Below, piece by piece: positions 15,662 through 24,216 of a stretch of 64,000 nt of DNA; the first letter of the stretch is position 1; every line of letters starts with the position of its first letter. The translations under genes and the position numbers were made by a program. The notes beneath the pieces were generated by a model that searched no databases, was not told the DNA's origin, and saw only the letters and a list, made by a program, of their open reading frames with translations. This DNA comes from Burkholderia sp. FERM BP-3421 (GTDB lineage: Bacteria > Pseudomonadota > Gammaproteobacteria > Burkholderiales > Burkholderiaceae), in NCBI RefSeq assembly GCF_028657905.1, contig NZ_CP117782.1:2170001-2234000 (forward strand), written 5' to 3'.

Positions 15662-15781
15662 GGGAAAGCCCGGAGCGTCCTTCGAAGGCCCCGCGGCGCA
15701 CCTTGCGGCGCAGCATGGCAGAGTTGAAATCCCCCGCTATACTCGAATCAAAACCAAAAAAACTGGTTGAGGGGAGACATC

Positions 15782-15970
15782 ATGATCATCAACAGTCCGA
15801 TTGAACTTTCTTCGGTGATGCTCGCGTTCGCCGCGCTTGGCGCGATCGTGATCGGCGCGCTTTTGACGGCAATGCACCTGAAGCGCAAGTACCATCCGAG
15901 CCTGATCGGCGCCATGATCGGCGCCCTGCTGTGTTTCCTGCTGATCGAGGCGCTGCCTGCGATCACCTGA
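15782..15970 (+). CDS. Small two-helix membrane protein, unknown
   Basis: A 62-residue protein with two predicted membrane helices: LAFAALGAIVIGALLTAMHL and a second with LIGAMIGALLCFLLIEAL, separated by a short basic loop (KRKYHPS). The ATG is preceded by GAGGGGAG at a good distance. I do not recognise a named family. Its stop TGA abuts the stop of the convergent epimerase gene, so the two reading frames meet without any intergenic base. Confidence 0.7.
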   Translation: MIINSPIELSSVMLAFAALGAIVIGALLTAMHLKRKYHPSLIGAMIGALLCFLLIEALPAIT

Positions 15971-16939
15971 TCACGGCCGGGCGACGCCGCGCAGGAAGTC
16001 GTCGACGTTCGGATAGCGCAGCGCGATCCGCAGTTCGCTCTTCATGCGCGCATTCACGAGCCGGCGCGATTCGCGCATGAACGACAGCAGCGACGGATCG
16101 AGCTGCCGTTCGGCCTCGGCGCGCGTGATGCGCGGCGGCGGCGCGAGCCCGAACGCGCGCGCCACGCGCGCGAAGTAATCCCCCATTTTCAGCTCGGTGT
16201 CGTCCGACGCATGGTAGGCGCGCGACGCGCGGCCGCGCGTCGCCGCGCGCAGCAGGATCGTCGCGAGATCGTCCGCCTGGATGTGATTGGTGTAGACGTC
16301 GTCCGCCTCGCACAGCGCGGGCGTGCCCCGTTCGAGCCGCGCGAGCGGCAGGCGGTTCGCCGCGTAGATGCCGGGAATCCGCACGATCCGCGCCGACAAC
16401 GCGCCGCGCGCGGTTGCATCGCGCAGCTGCCGCTCCGCCGAGACGCGCCGCCGCGCACGCGGATTCGCCGGCCGCGGCGTGCGCGTCTCGTCGACGCGCA
16501 CGCCGCCGCAGTCGCCGTAAACCCCGCTCGTGCTCGCGTAGACGAGCGTGGGCGGGCGGAATCGCTCGGGTACAATACGCGCTGCCCGACGCGGCGGCCC
16601 GGGCGGCCGCGCGGCTGCGCGCCGCCCCGGCGCCGACAGCGCGGCGATCAGGGCGCGGGTTCTGCGGTCGTCGATGCCGGACGGCTGCGGTGGCGCGAGG
16701 TGCAGCACGACGGGCGCAAGTCCCGCGAGACGCCCGAGCGACGCCCGCTGGTCCAGGTTGCCGACGAGGGGCACCGCCCCCGCCGCCCGCAGTTCGGCCC
16801 GCCGCGCCGCCTGGCTCGTCAGGGCAATGATGCGAAGCGGCGCACGGCGCGCGCGCAGCTGCTCGACGCAGCGCGCGCCGACATCGCCGCAGCCGACGAT
16901 CAGTACGCGCCGGCGGCGCAGAATTCGTGTCGCGATCAT
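15971..16939 (-). CDS. NAD(P)-dependent epimerase/dehydratase-like protein (YeeZ type)
   Basis: A 322-residue extended-SDR-like protein. The Rossmann motif is VGCGDVG (about residues 15-21), with VYASTSGVYGDCGG (active-site Ser/Tyr region) in the middle and a LARLERG then YTNHIQADDLATIL region typical of YeeZ-like proteins. The Tyr-x-x-x-Lys pair of true epimerases is not clear, as in YeeZ. The substrate is unknown. The insert around residues 100-130 is unusually Arg/Pro-rich. The start at 16939 lies just before the Rossmann strand; an in-frame upstream ATG at 17002 would overlap the divergent gene's region. Confidence 0.75.
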   Translation of the reverse strand: MIATRILRRRRVLIVGCGDVGARCVEQLRARRAPLRIIALTSQAARRAELRAAGAVPLVGNLDQRASLGRLAGLAPVVLHLAPPQPSGIDDRRTRALIAALSAPGRRAAARPPGPPRRAARIVPERFRPPTLVYASTSGVYGDCGGVRVDETRTPRPANPRARRRVSAERQLRDATARGALSARIVRIPGIYAANRLPLARLERGTPALCEADDVYTNHIQADDLATILLRAATRGRASRAYHASDDTELKMGDYFARVARAFGLAPPPRITRAEAERQLDPSLLSFMRESRRLVNARMKSELRIALRYPNVDDFLRGVARP

Positions 16940-17022
16940 GGTGTATGCGTGTTTTGTAGCGGATGCATTGTAGCCGCCGTGCGCATGCCGCACGGTCCCC
17001 ACATTTTGTTCTCAACGACTCT

Positions 17023-18054
17023 ATGGCATTCAACGTAACCCTCAAGCAAAGCGGCCGGCAATTCCAGGTCGAGGCCGACGAAACCGTGCTCGCGGCCGCG
17101 CTGCGACAGAACGTGCATCTGCCGTACGGCTGCAAGAACGGCGCCTGCGGCTCGTGCAAGGGCACGATCGTGCAGGGCCAGATCGAACAGGGGCCGCATG
17201 CGGCGTCCGCGCTGTCGAACGACGAACGCACCCGAGGCCTCGCGCTGCTGTGCTGCTCGAAGCCGCAATGCGATCTCGAGATCGACGTGCGCGAGATCGC
17301 CGGGGTCGACGGCGTCCAGGTGAAGAAGCTGCCGTGCCGCGTCAACGCGCTCGAACGCCGGGCGGACGACGTGGTCGTGCTGAAGCTGCAGCTGCCCGCC
17401 AACGAGCGCCTGCAATATCTGGCCGGCCAGTACATCGAATTCATCCTGAAGGACGGCGCGCGCCGCAGCTACTCGATGGCGAGCGCGCCGCACGACGACG
17501 GCCCGGTCGAACTGCACATCCGCCACATGCCGGGCGGCAAGTTCACGGACCACGTGTTCGGCGCGATGAAGGAGCGCGACATCCTGCGCTTCGAAGGGCC
17601 GCTCGGCACCTTCTTCCTGCGCGAGGACTCCGACAAGCCGATCGTGCTGCTCGCCTCGGGCACGGGCTTCGCGCCGATCAAGGCGATCATCGAGCACGCG
17701 CGGCACCTGGGCCTCGAGCGCCCGATGACGCTCTACTGGGGCGCCCGTCGCAAGAAGGACCTGTACCTGCTCGAACTCGCCGAGCAATGGGCGCGCGAGA
17801 CACCGAACTTCCGCTTCGTGCCGGTGCTGTCGGAGCCGGACGAAGGCGACGCGTGGACGGGCCGCACAGGCTTCGTGCACCGCGCGGTGATCGAGGATCT
17901 GCCGGACCTGTCGGGCCACCAGGTGTACGCATGCGGCGCGCCCGTGATGGTCGAGTCCGCCCAGCGCGATTTCACCGCGCACCACGGGCTGCCGGCCGAC
18001 GAGTTCTACGCGGATTCGTTCACGAGCGCCGCGGACCTCGCGCACCCGGTCTGA
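17023..18054 (+). CDS. 2Fe-2S ferredoxin-type NAD(P)H-flavin reductase (CDP-6-deoxy-delta-3,4-glucoseen reductase-like)
   Basis: A 343-residue electron-transfer enzyme with domains in the order ferredoxin, FAD, NAD. The plant-type 2Fe-2S cluster ligands are Cys37, Cys42, Cys45 and Cys77 or 78 (CKNGACGSC). The FAD-binding motif RRSYSMAS is at about 148-155, and the pyridine nucleotide motif is LLASGTGFAPIKA at about 209-221. Annotated relatives are called CDP-6-deoxy-delta-3,4-glucoseen reductase, but in Burkholderia it is a stand-alone gene with no deoxysugar genes nearby, so the true partner is probably another oxygenase or reductase. The ATG at 17023 starts the conserved MAFNVTL. Confidence 0.85.
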   Translation: MAFNVTLKQSGRQFQVEADETVLAAALRQNVHLPYGCKNGACGSCKGTIVQGQIEQGPHAASALSNDERTRGLALLCCSKPQCDLEIDVREIAGVDGVQVKKLPCRVNALERRADDVVVLKLQLPANERLQYLAGQYIEFILKDGARRSYSMASAPHDDGPVELHIRHMPGGKFTDHVFGAMKERDILRFEGPLGTFFLREDSDKPIVLLASGTGFAPIKAIIEHARHLGLERPMTLYWGARRKKDLYLLELAEQWARETPNFRFVPVLSEPDEGDAWTGRTGFVHRAVIEDLPDLSGHQVYACGAPVMVESAQRDFTAHHGLPADEFYADSFTSAADLAHPV

Positions 18055-18073
18055 ACGCAGGCGGGCACGCGCG

Positions 18074-18114
18074 ACCGCCGCGACCTCGAATTGTTGCATC
18101 GCGGCGGTTTACTT
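18074..18114 (+). terminator. Probable terminator of the reductase gene
   Basis: ACCGCCGCGA (18074-18083) and TCGCGGCGGT (18099-18108) form a perfect 10-bp stem with a 15-nt loop, followed by TTACTT. The T tract is short. Confidence 0.5.
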
Positions 18115-18144
18115 GAAGACGCGTGATGCCGTATGCTTGCGTGC

Positions 18145-18228
18145 ATGAACCGCTACCTGTCCACACTTCGACGTCGCCGCTCGCCGCTCCGCCCGGATGC
18201 CGCCGGTTCGTCACGGACTCGCGCGTAA
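18145..18228 (+). CDS. Candidate Arg-rich leader peptide ORF (27 codons)
   Basis: ATG 18145 to TAA 18226 encodes 27 residues with eight Arg, four of them consecutive (codons 9-12: CGA CGT CGC CGC). It ends 41 nt before an intrinsic terminator that itself lies 37 nt before an aminotransferase of the acetylornithine/ornithine type. That is the layout of a transcription attenuator responding to charged tRNA-Arg. Against it, no good Shine-Dalgarno is visible before the ATG, and Arg-rich chance frames are common in GC-rich DNA. Treat it as a hypothesis. Confidence 0.25.
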   Translation: MNRYLSTLRRRRSPLRPDAAGSSRTRA

Positions 18229-18269
18229 CACCTGCCTCACCGGTTACGCACAAGCTGTTCGACTCACCC

Positions 18270-18294
18270 AGCCACGGCATTCCGTGGCTTTTTT
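18270..18294 (+). terminator. Intrinsic terminator upstream of the aminotransferase
   Basis: AGCCACGG (18270-18277) pairs with CCGTGGCT (18282-18289) around CATT, followed by TTTTTATT. It ends 37 bp before the aminotransferase ATG, so it either closes a short upstream transcript or acts as an attenuator. Confidence 0.8.
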
Positions 18295-18331
18295 ATTGTC
18301 TGTTTCCGACCACCCGCTGGAGTTCGCCGTC

Positions 18332-19516
18332 ATGTCCCTGAACGATTACCCGATCGACTCGCTGATGTACATCACGAACCGCCCCGACCTCGTGTTCACG
18401 CACGGCAAGGGCTCCTGGCTCTACGATCACACCGGCAAGCGCTATCTGGACTTCATCCAGGGCTGGGCGGTCAACAGTCTCGGTCACTGCGACGACGGCG
18501 TCGTCGAAGCGCTCAAGAACCAGGCGGAACAGCTGCTGAACCCGTCGCCCGCGTTCTACAACGCGCCGATGGCGAAGCTCGCCGCGCTGCTCACGCAACA
18601 CAGCGTGTTCGACAAGGTGTTCTTCACGAACAGCGGCGCCGAAGCCAACGAAGGCGCGATCAAGCTCGCGCGCAAATGGGGCCGCAAGTTCCGCAACGGC
18701 GCGTACGAGATCATCACGTTCGACCACAGCTTCCACGGCCGCACGCTCGCGACCATGTCCGCGAGCGGCAAGCCGGGCTGGGACACGATCTACGCGCCGC
18801 AGGTGCCGGGCTTCCCGAAGGCCGAGCTGAACAACATCAATTCGGTCGAGAAGCTCATCACCGAGAAGACGGTCGCCGTGATGCTGGAGCCGATCCAGGG
18901 CGAAGGCGGCGTGATCCCCGCGACCCGCGAGTTCATGCAGCAGCTGCGCGCGCTGACGAAGCAGCACAACCTGCTGCTGATCGTCGACGAAGTGCAGAGC
19001 GGCTGCGGCCGCGCGGGCACGCTGTTCGCGTACGAGCTGGCCGACATCGCCCCGGACATCATGACGCTCGGCAAGGGTATCGGCAGCGGCGTGCCGCTCG
19101 CCGCGCTGCTGTCGACGGCGGACGTCGCGGTGTTCGAAGCCGGCGACCAGGGCGGCACCTACAACGGCAATCCGCTGATGACCGCGGCAGGCTACGCGGT
19201 GATCTCGCAGCTCGTCGCCCCCGGCTTCCTCGAAGGCGTGCGCGCGCGCGGCGAATACCTGAAGCGCAAGCTGCTCGAATTGTCGGAGGAGCGTGGCTTC
19301 GAAGGCGAACGCGGCGAAGGCCTGCTGCGCGCGCTGCTGCTCGGCAAGGACATCGGGCCGCAGATCGTCGAGAAAGCGCGCGACATGCAGCCGGACGGCC
19401 TGCTGCTGAACGCCGCGCGGCCGAACCTGCTGCGCTTCATGCCCGCGCTCAACGTGACGAACGACGAGATCGACCAGATGATGGCGATGCTGCGCTCGGT
19501 GCTCGACACGCTCTGA
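18332..19516 (+). CDS. argD: Acetylornithine-type aminotransferase (PLP, class III)
   Basis: A 394-residue class III aminotransferase. The PLP-binding Gly-rich loop is TNSGAEANEGAIKLARKW (about 96-113), the substrate loop is FHGRTLATMSASGKPG, the cofactor Asp is in LLIVDEVQSGCGRAG (about 213-227), and the Schiff-base Lys is in LGKGIGSGVPLAA (about residue 246). This pattern fits ArgD/AstC, which transfer the amino group of N-acetylornithine or succinylornithine to 2-oxoglutarate in arginine metabolism. The precise acyl group cannot be read, so the symbol is tentative. A GNAT gene follows after 12 bp. The start at 18332 begins the conserved MSLNDYPID and sits just after the terminator. Confidence 0.8.
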   Translation: MSLNDYPIDSLMYITNRPDLVFTHGKGSWLYDHTGKRYLDFIQGWAVNSLGHCDDGVVEALKNQAEQLLNPSPAFYNAPMAKLAALLTQHSVFDKVFFTNSGAEANEGAIKLARKWGRKFRNGAYEIITFDHSFHGRTLATMSASGKPGWDTIYAPQVPGFPKAELNNINSVEKLITEKTVAVMLEPIQGEGGVIPATREFMQQLRALTKQHNLLLIVDEVQSGCGRAGTLFAYELADIAPDIMTLGKGIGSGVPLAALLSTADVAVFEAGDQGGTYNGNPLMTAAGYAVISQLVAPGFLEGVRARGEYLKRKLLELSEERGFEGERGEGLLRALLLGKDIGPQIVEKARDMQPDGLLLNAARPNLLRFMPALNVTNDEIDQMMAMLRSVLDTL

Positions 19517-19528
19517 GCGAGGCCCGCC

Positions 19529-19993
19529 ATGTCCCCCGAGACGAGCGGCGGCGCCGCGCTCGCGATCCGCGCGTTCGAACCGGCCGACACCGAGGCGGTA
19601 CTCGCGGTCTGGCGCGACGCGTTCCCACACTACTCGGACGCCGATGCGCCGCCGCATCGCGATCCGCTGCGCGCGATCGAGATGAAGCGCGCCACCCAGC
19701 CCGAGCTGTTCTTCGTCGCGCTGTGCGACGGCCGCCTCGTCGGCACACTGATGGCGGGCTATGACGGCCATCGCGGCTGGCTCTACTCGCTCGGCGTGGC
19801 GGCCGGCACGCGGCGCGTCGGCATCGGCCGCGCGCTGATCGCGCACGCGGAAGCCGTGCTCGCCGCGCGCGGCTGCGTGAAGGTGAACCTGCAGGTGCTG
19901 GCCGGCAACGACGACGCGTGCCGCTTCTACGAAGCGCTCGGCTATCGGGCCGAACCGCGCCTCTCGTTCGGCAAACCGCTGCCGGGCGTCTGA
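19529..19993 (+). CDS. GNAT-family acetyltransferase (YpeA-like)
   Basis: A 154-residue GNAT with the acetyl-CoA motif GTRRVGIGRALIAHAE (about residues 94-109) after the beta4 strand WLYSLGVAAG, and a C-terminal NDDACRFYEALGY helix. The gene lies 12 bp after the aminotransferase in the same orientation, so it is probably co-transcribed with it, but nothing in the sequence links it to arginine synthesis: it is far shorter than an ArgA-type synthase. The substrate is unknown. Confidence 0.8.
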   Translation: MSPETSGGAALAIRAFEPADTEAVLAVWRDAFPHYSDADAPPHRDPLRAIEMKRATQPELFFVALCDGRLVGTLMAGYDGHRGWLYSLGVAAGTRRVGIGRALIAHAEAVLAARGCVKVNLQVLAGNDDACRFYEALGYRAEPRLSFGKPLPGV

Positions 19994-20015
19994 CGCGCGG
20001 CGGGCCGCGTCGCGC

Positions 20016-20687
20016 TCAGCGCGTGATCGGCCCGCCGCCTGGCGCCGGGTTGCCGAGCGTATCGGTCGGCACCGTCTGCTGGTCGAACGCGGCGAAATAG
20101 GCCGCCCAGTGCGCGGCGCCGAGATTCACCAGCAGCGCGCCGTCCTGCCAGACGTCGTTGTGGTCGTTGCTGTCGTCGCCCGCCTGATGCGCGTAGTGCG
20201 GCCCCGCCGATCCCTGGTTCAGGTGGGTGTCGTGGATACCGTTCCCTTCCTGATACACGCGGCCGTACACATACAGGTCGAGCCCCTCCTGCTGCGCCGT
20301 CCGGATCAGCCTCAGCACCGACGGAATCGGCTCCGCCTGCTCGCTGCCGTCCATCACGTCGCTTTGCCGCCACGGCCCGGTCTCGTCGAGGACCGTGCTG
20401 CGCAGATAGTCGAGCGCCGGCAGCACGGCGGCGCCCGTCAGGTCGTTGTAGCCTTCCGGCGCCGCGGCGAGCGTCTGCGTGAGCGGATGCTGGTAGTCGT
20501 AGACGAGCTTGTAGCGCAGCAGGTCGTCCGCGTCGTTGGTGCCGACGTTGATCGCGACATCCCAGTCGCCGCCCGCCATCGCCAGCGTCACGTGCACGTG
20601 GTACTGGATCTCGTTGCCGTGCCCGGCCGACCGGAGGCCCGCGATCCGCCTGATCGTCGCCTTCACGAAACCGTACTTGAGACTCAT
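20016..20687 (-). CDS. DUF2278 (YukJ) family protein
   Basis: A 223-residue protein of the DUF2278/YukJ family. The N-terminus MSLKYGFVKATI matches the usual YGV-x-K start, and the late GIHDTHLNQGS and WQDGALLV segments are hallmark motifs; the final part is Pro/Gly-rich. The family's role is not known. The HDTHLNQG motif resembles a metal- or phosphate-binding site, but that is inference. The start at 20687 begins the conserved motif; the long in-frame extension upstream (to 20813) is compositionally odd. Confidence 0.75.
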   Translation of the reverse strand: MSLKYGFVKATIRRIAGLRSAGHGNEIQYHVHVTLAMAGGDWDVAINVGTNDADDLLRYKLVYDYQHPLTQTLAAAPEGYNDLTGAAVLPALDYLRSTVLDETGPWRQSDVMDGSEQAEPIPSVLRLIRTAQQEGLDLYVYGRVYQEGNGIHDTHLNQGSAGPHYAHQAGDDSNDHNDVWQDGALLVNLGAAHWAAYFAAFDQQTVPTDTLGNPAPGGGPITR

Positions 20688-20835
20688 GCCCGACCTCCCT
20701 CGTATCGATGGATCGCGCGGCCCCGCGCGTCGCTCAGCGCAACAGCATCGGCGCGCGCGATGTCCGCACGATGACGCGCGGAGCGGCCGGCTAGGTGCGG
20801 CCGGCTCAGACACGGCCGCCGCGGCGCGGCCGCCG

Positions 20836-21312
20836 CTAGAAAGGCTCGACGATCCGGCTGACGGCAGGTGCGCCGCCCGCCGTGCCGTCGAGCCGCACGA
20901 TCAGGTCGAACACCTGCGGATTCCACGGGTCGGGATAGCTGCCCGCCGGGGCGCCGAGCGCCGCGAGCAAACCCGGGATATGCCCGTGGTGCCAGCAGAC
21001 CACGACGCGCCGGCCCGCATACTTGTCCTTCTCCAGCAAGTCGCGCGCAAGCTTCGCGTAATCCTTGTCGGCGATCTTGTCGTCGATCGGCACGCCGACC
21101 TGCTGCGACAGCGGCGTCACGGTCTCGACCGGCCGGGCGCTGTCCGCGCCGGTCGCCGCCGCGAGGATGAAATCGGGGACGCCGAAGGTTGCGGGCACGT
21201 AGGTCGCGAGCGCCGCCGCGCGCGCCTCGCCGGCCGGCGACAGGTTCGGATCGCTGGCGTCCCGAGGCTTCTCCGCATGCCGCATGACGAGGATGAACAG
21301 AGGGAAGGACAT
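20836..21312 (-). CDS. Histidine phosphatase-superfamily protein (SixA/phosphoglycerate mutase-like)
   Basis: A 158-residue protein with the RH motif of the histidine phosphatase fold (LVMRHAEK, residues 8-15), where His is the phospho-acceptor. The second His is in WHHGHIPGLL (about 113-122). An Arg for phosphate binding is present in SARPVETVTPL. The short length places it in the SixA-like branch. The substrate is unknown. ATG 21312 starts MSFPLFILVMRH; an in-frame ATG at 21387 would add 25 residues without family resemblance. Confidence 0.8.
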   Translation of the reverse strand: MSFPLFILVMRHAEKPRDASDPNLSPAGEARAAALATYVPATFGVPDFILAAATGADSARPVETVTPLSQQVGVPIDDKIADKDYAKLARDLLEKDKYAGRRVVVCWHHGHIPGLLAALGAPAGSYPDPWNPQVFDLIVRLDGTAGGAPAVSRIVEPF

Positions 21313-21454
21313 GAGACGGATCTCCTGACACGACATCGACATGGAACGCGGCGGGTGCACCGCGACGTCGCCGGCGCCGCGCGCCAACCGCCTCGATTAT
21401 AGGAAGCGCTACACGCGACGGGCGCGGCGAGCCGAGCCGGGCTGCACCATGACA

Positions 21455-21486
21455 AAGGGCCGCCCCGGTTCCCCGGGGCGGCCCTT
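21455..21486 (-). terminator. Intrinsic terminator of the liv operon
   Basis: A perfect 14-bp stem (21455-21468 with 21473-21486) around TTCC lies downstream of livF. On the minus strand it ends in TTTGTC. The same hairpin could also act for the convergent direction. Confidence 0.7.
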
Positions 21487-21518
21487 GCGCAAGCGGCGCG
21501 GCGCGGCCGCGCCGCGCG

Positions 21519-22235
21519 TCACTCGCCGAGGTAGGCGGCGCGCACCTTCGGATCGTCGAGCATCTGCTTCGCGTCGCCCGACATCGTCACCGTGCCGGAG
21601 TCCATCACGTAGCCGCGATCGGCCGCCTGCAGCGCGAGCCGTGCGTTCTGCTCGACGAGCAGCACGGTCAGGCCTTCCTTCGAGATCTCGCGCACCACTT
21701 CGAAGATCTTCTCGACCATGATCGGCGAGAGGCCCATCGACGGCTCGTCGAGCAGCAGCAGCTTCGGCTTGGACAGGATCGCGCGCGCCATCGCGAGCAT
21801 CTGCTGCTCGCCGCCCGACAGCGTGCCCGCCAGCTGCGTCGCCCGCTCCTTCAGGCGCGGGAAGAAGCCGAACATGCGCTCGACGTCATGCTTGATGCCG
21901 TCGTTGTCGTTGCGCAGGTAGGCGCCCATCTGCATGTTCTCGAGGATCGACATGCGCGCGAAGATCCCGCGGCCTTCCGGCACCATCGCGAGGCCGCGCT
22001 TGAGCAGTTCGTGCGTCGGCACGCCCTTGATCGACTGGCCCAGGTATTCGATGTCGCCAGCCGAATACGGCTTGAGGCCCGTGATCGCCTTCATCGTCGT
22101 GGTCTTGCCCGCGCCGTTCGCGCCGATCAGCGTGACCAGCTCGCCCTGCTTCACCTCGAGGTCGACGCCCTTGACGGCCTGGATCCCGCCGTAGTTGACC
22201 TGCAGGCCCTTGATTTTCAACATTGCCGCTGCCAT
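21519..22235 (-). CDS. livF: Branched-chain amino acid ABC transporter ATP-binding protein LivF
   Basis: A 238-residue ATPase of the HAAT-type importer, on the cytoplasmic face. Walker A is GANGAGKTT (about 38-46), the Q-loop region follows, and the ABC signature LSGGEQQMLA (about 140-149) precedes Walker B LLLLDEPSMGLSP. The C-terminal DPKVRAAYLGE is the usual LivF ending. Its start overlaps the last base of livG; an ATG at 22223 is an alternative four codons in. It closes the livHMGF gene order on the minus strand. No periplasmic binding protein gene is in this window. Confidence 0.95.
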   Translation of the reverse strand: MAAAMLKIKGLQVNYGGIQAVKGVDLEVKQGELVTLIGANGAGKTTTMKAITGLKPYSAGDIEYLGQSIKGVPTHELLKRGLAMVPEGRGIFARMSILENMQMGAYLRNDNDGIKHDVERMFGFFPRLKERATQLAGTLSGGEQQMLAMARAILSKPKLLLLDEPSMGLSPIMVEKIFEVVREISKEGLTVLLVEQNARLALQAADRGYVMDSGTVTMSGDAKQMLDDPKVRAAYLGE

Positions 22236-23008
22236 CAGTGCACCCCTGCGCCGAGATATGCCTCAATCACCTTCGGATTCTTCTGCACGTCCTGCGGCAG
22301 ACCTTCGGCGATCACCTTGCCGTAATCGAGCACCGTCATCCGGTTGCACAGCCCCATCACGAGCTTCACGTCGTGTTCGATCAGCAGGATCGTGCGGCCG
22401 TCCGCGCGGATCTTGTCGAGCAGGCGCGTCAGTTCAACCTTTTCGGTGGCGTTCATGCCCGCCGCCGGCTCGTCGAGCGCGAGCAGCTTCGGGTCCGTCG
22501 CCAGCGCGCGCGCGATCTCGAGCCGGCGCTGGTGGCCGTACGAGAGGTTGCGCGCCGTGTAGTCGGCGTACTGCAGCACGCCGACGTAGTCGAGCAGCTC
22601 GATCGCGCGCTCCTTGATCTCGCGCTCCTCGCGGCGTTCGGCCGGCGTCTGGAACACCGCGCCGAGCAGCCCGTGCTTGGTGCGCACGTGGCGCCCCACC
22701 ATCACGTTCTCGAGCGCGGTCATGCCGCCGAACAGCCGGATGTTCTGGAACGTGCGCGCGATCCCCGCCTTCGCGACCTGATGCACCGCGGTCGGGGTGT
22801 AGTGCTCGCCGTCGAGCTTGAAGTCCCCGGAGTCCGGCGTGTAGAGCCCGGTGATCACGTTGAAGAACGTGGTCTTGCCCGCGCCGTTCGGGCCGATCAG
22901 GCCGTAGATCTGCCCTTCCTTGATCTCGAGGCCGACGTCGGACAGCGCCTGCAGGCCGCCGAAGCGCTTGTTCACGCCCTTCACGGACAGTCGAATGTTG
23001 TCGCTCAT
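22235..23008 (-). CDS. livG: Branched-chain amino acid ABC transporter ATP-binding protein LivG
   Basis: A 257-residue ATPase paired with LivF. Walker A is GPNGAGKTTFFNVITG, the signature is LSYGHQRRLEIARAL and Walker B is LLALDEPAAGMNATE; the long insert around QNIRLFGGMTALENVMVG is typical of LivG. The C-terminus ends VIEAYLGAGVH. ATG 23008 (MSDNIRLSV) was chosen over the in-frame ATG at 23026. It lies 26 bp after livM and its stop overlaps the livF start. Confidence 0.95.
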   Translation of the reverse strand: MSDNIRLSVKGVNKRFGGLQALSDVGLEIKEGQIYGLIGPNGAGKTTFFNVITGLYTPDSGDFKLDGEHYTPTAVHQVAKAGIARTFQNIRLFGGMTALENVMVGRHVRTKHGLLGAVFQTPAERREEREIKERAIELLDYVGVLQYADYTARNLSYGHQRRLEIARALATDPKLLALDEPAAGMNATEKVELTRLLDKIRADGRTILLIEHDVKLVMGLCNRMTVLDYGKVIAEGLPQDVQKNPKVIEAYLGAGVH

Positions 23009-23034
23009 TGCATTGCTCTCCCGCATGCCGTTCG

Positions 23035-24204
23035 TTATGCGCGCACCGGCTTCTTGCCGCCGCGCTTCGCGAGTTTCGCGATCCTGTCCTCATGCTTCGG
23101 CGCGGGCCACAGGCCTTCCGAGCGATACAGCATGATGACCACCATCGCGAGGCCGTAGAGGCCCTGGCGGATCACTTCCGTCGCGATCACTTCATGGCCG
23201 AACAGCGCGTGCTGCAGCGGGCTCATCGTCGAACGCAGGAATTCCGGGAACACCGCGAGCAGCACCGCGCCGAGGATCACGCCCGGGATGTGGCCCATGC
23301 CGCCCAGCACCACGCAGGCGAGCACCACGATCGACTCCCAGAAGGTGAACGATTCCGGCGACACGAAGCCCTGGAACGCACCGAACATCGCGCCCGACAG
23401 GCCGCCGAACGACGCGCCCATCGCGAACGCGAGCAGTTTCACGTTGCGGGTGTTGATGCCCATCGCCTTGGCGGCGATCTCGTCCTCGCGGATCGCGGCC
23501 CAGGCGCGGCCGATGCGCGAATGCTGCAGGCGCGTACAGACCCAGATCACGAACAGCGCGCAGATCACGAACAGGTAGTAATACATGTACACCGACGGCA
23601 GCGACACGCCGAAGATCGTGTGCGTCTGCGAGAGGTTGAAGCCCGCGACCGTCACCGGATCGATGCCCGTCACCCCTTGCGGCCCGTTCGTGATGTTGAG
23701 CGGACGGTCGAGGTTGTTCATGAAGATCCGCACGATCTCGCCGAAGCCGAGCGTGACGATCGCCAGGTAGTCGCCGCGCAGGCGCAGCGTCGGCGCCCCG
23801 AGCAGGATCCCGAACAGCGCGGCGAGCGCCATCGCGACCGGCACGATCAGGAAGAACGGCAGGTGCAGGCCGCCCGGGAACAGCTGCGCGATCCACTCGA
23901 AGTTGTTGGTCAGGTGCGGCGAGCTGAGCAGCGCGGCGGTATAGGCGCCCACCGCGTAGAACGCGATGTAGCCGAGGTCGAGCAGACCCGCGAAGCCCAC
24001 CACCACGTTGAGCCCGAGCGCGAGCATCACGTACAGCATCGCGAAGTCGAGCACCCGCACCCAGTAGTTGCCGCCCGCGGCGCCGATCACCATCGGCGCC
24101 GCGATCACGAACGCGGCGATGAGCACGCCGATGGCATAGGTTTTCGCGCCCTTGCGCTCTTCGACGAGCGACGTCGACGATTCGATCGGTTGAATGGATG
24201 TCAT
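23035..24204 (-). CDS. livM: Branched-chain amino acid ABC transporter permease LivM
   Basis: A 389-residue integral permease with about ten membrane segments. The hallmark LALGLNVVVGFAGLLDLGY region is at about 82-100, and the coupling segment LRLRGDYLAIVTLGFGEI with the conserved NGP motif follows. The EAA-like loop GRAWAAIREDEIAAKAMGIN contacts LivG/LivF. The 20-residue basic C-terminal tail (KLAKRGGKKPVRA) is typical of Burkholderia copies. It starts 12 bp after livH ends. Confidence 0.95.
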   Translation of the reverse strand: MTSIQPIESSTSLVEERKGAKTYAIGVLIAAFVIAAPMVIGAAGGNYWVRVLDFAMLYVMLALGLNVVVGFAGLLDLGYIAFYAVGAYTAALLSSPHLTNNFEWIAQLFPGGLHLPFFLIVPVAMALAALFGILLGAPTLRLRGDYLAIVTLGFGEIVRIFMNNLDRPLNITNGPQGVTGIDPVTVAGFNLSQTHTIFGVSLPSVYMYYYLFVICALFVIWVCTRLQHSRIGRAWAAIREDEIAAKAMGINTRNVKLLAFAMGASFGGLSGAMFGAFQGFVSPESFTFWESIVVLACVVLGGMGHIPGVILGAVLLAVFPEFLRSTMSPLQHALFGHEVIATEVIRQGLYGLAMVVIMLYRSEGLWPAPKHEDRIAKLAKRGGKKPVRA

Positions 24205-24216
24205 GTTGTTCTCTCC

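Noticed and set aside
18270..18294. Terminator considered simply as the end of the ferredoxin-type reductase transcript
   Set aside because: A separate stem at 18074-18114 lies closer to that gene's stop; the later terminator is close to the next ATG, so an attenuator role was kept as an open option instead.
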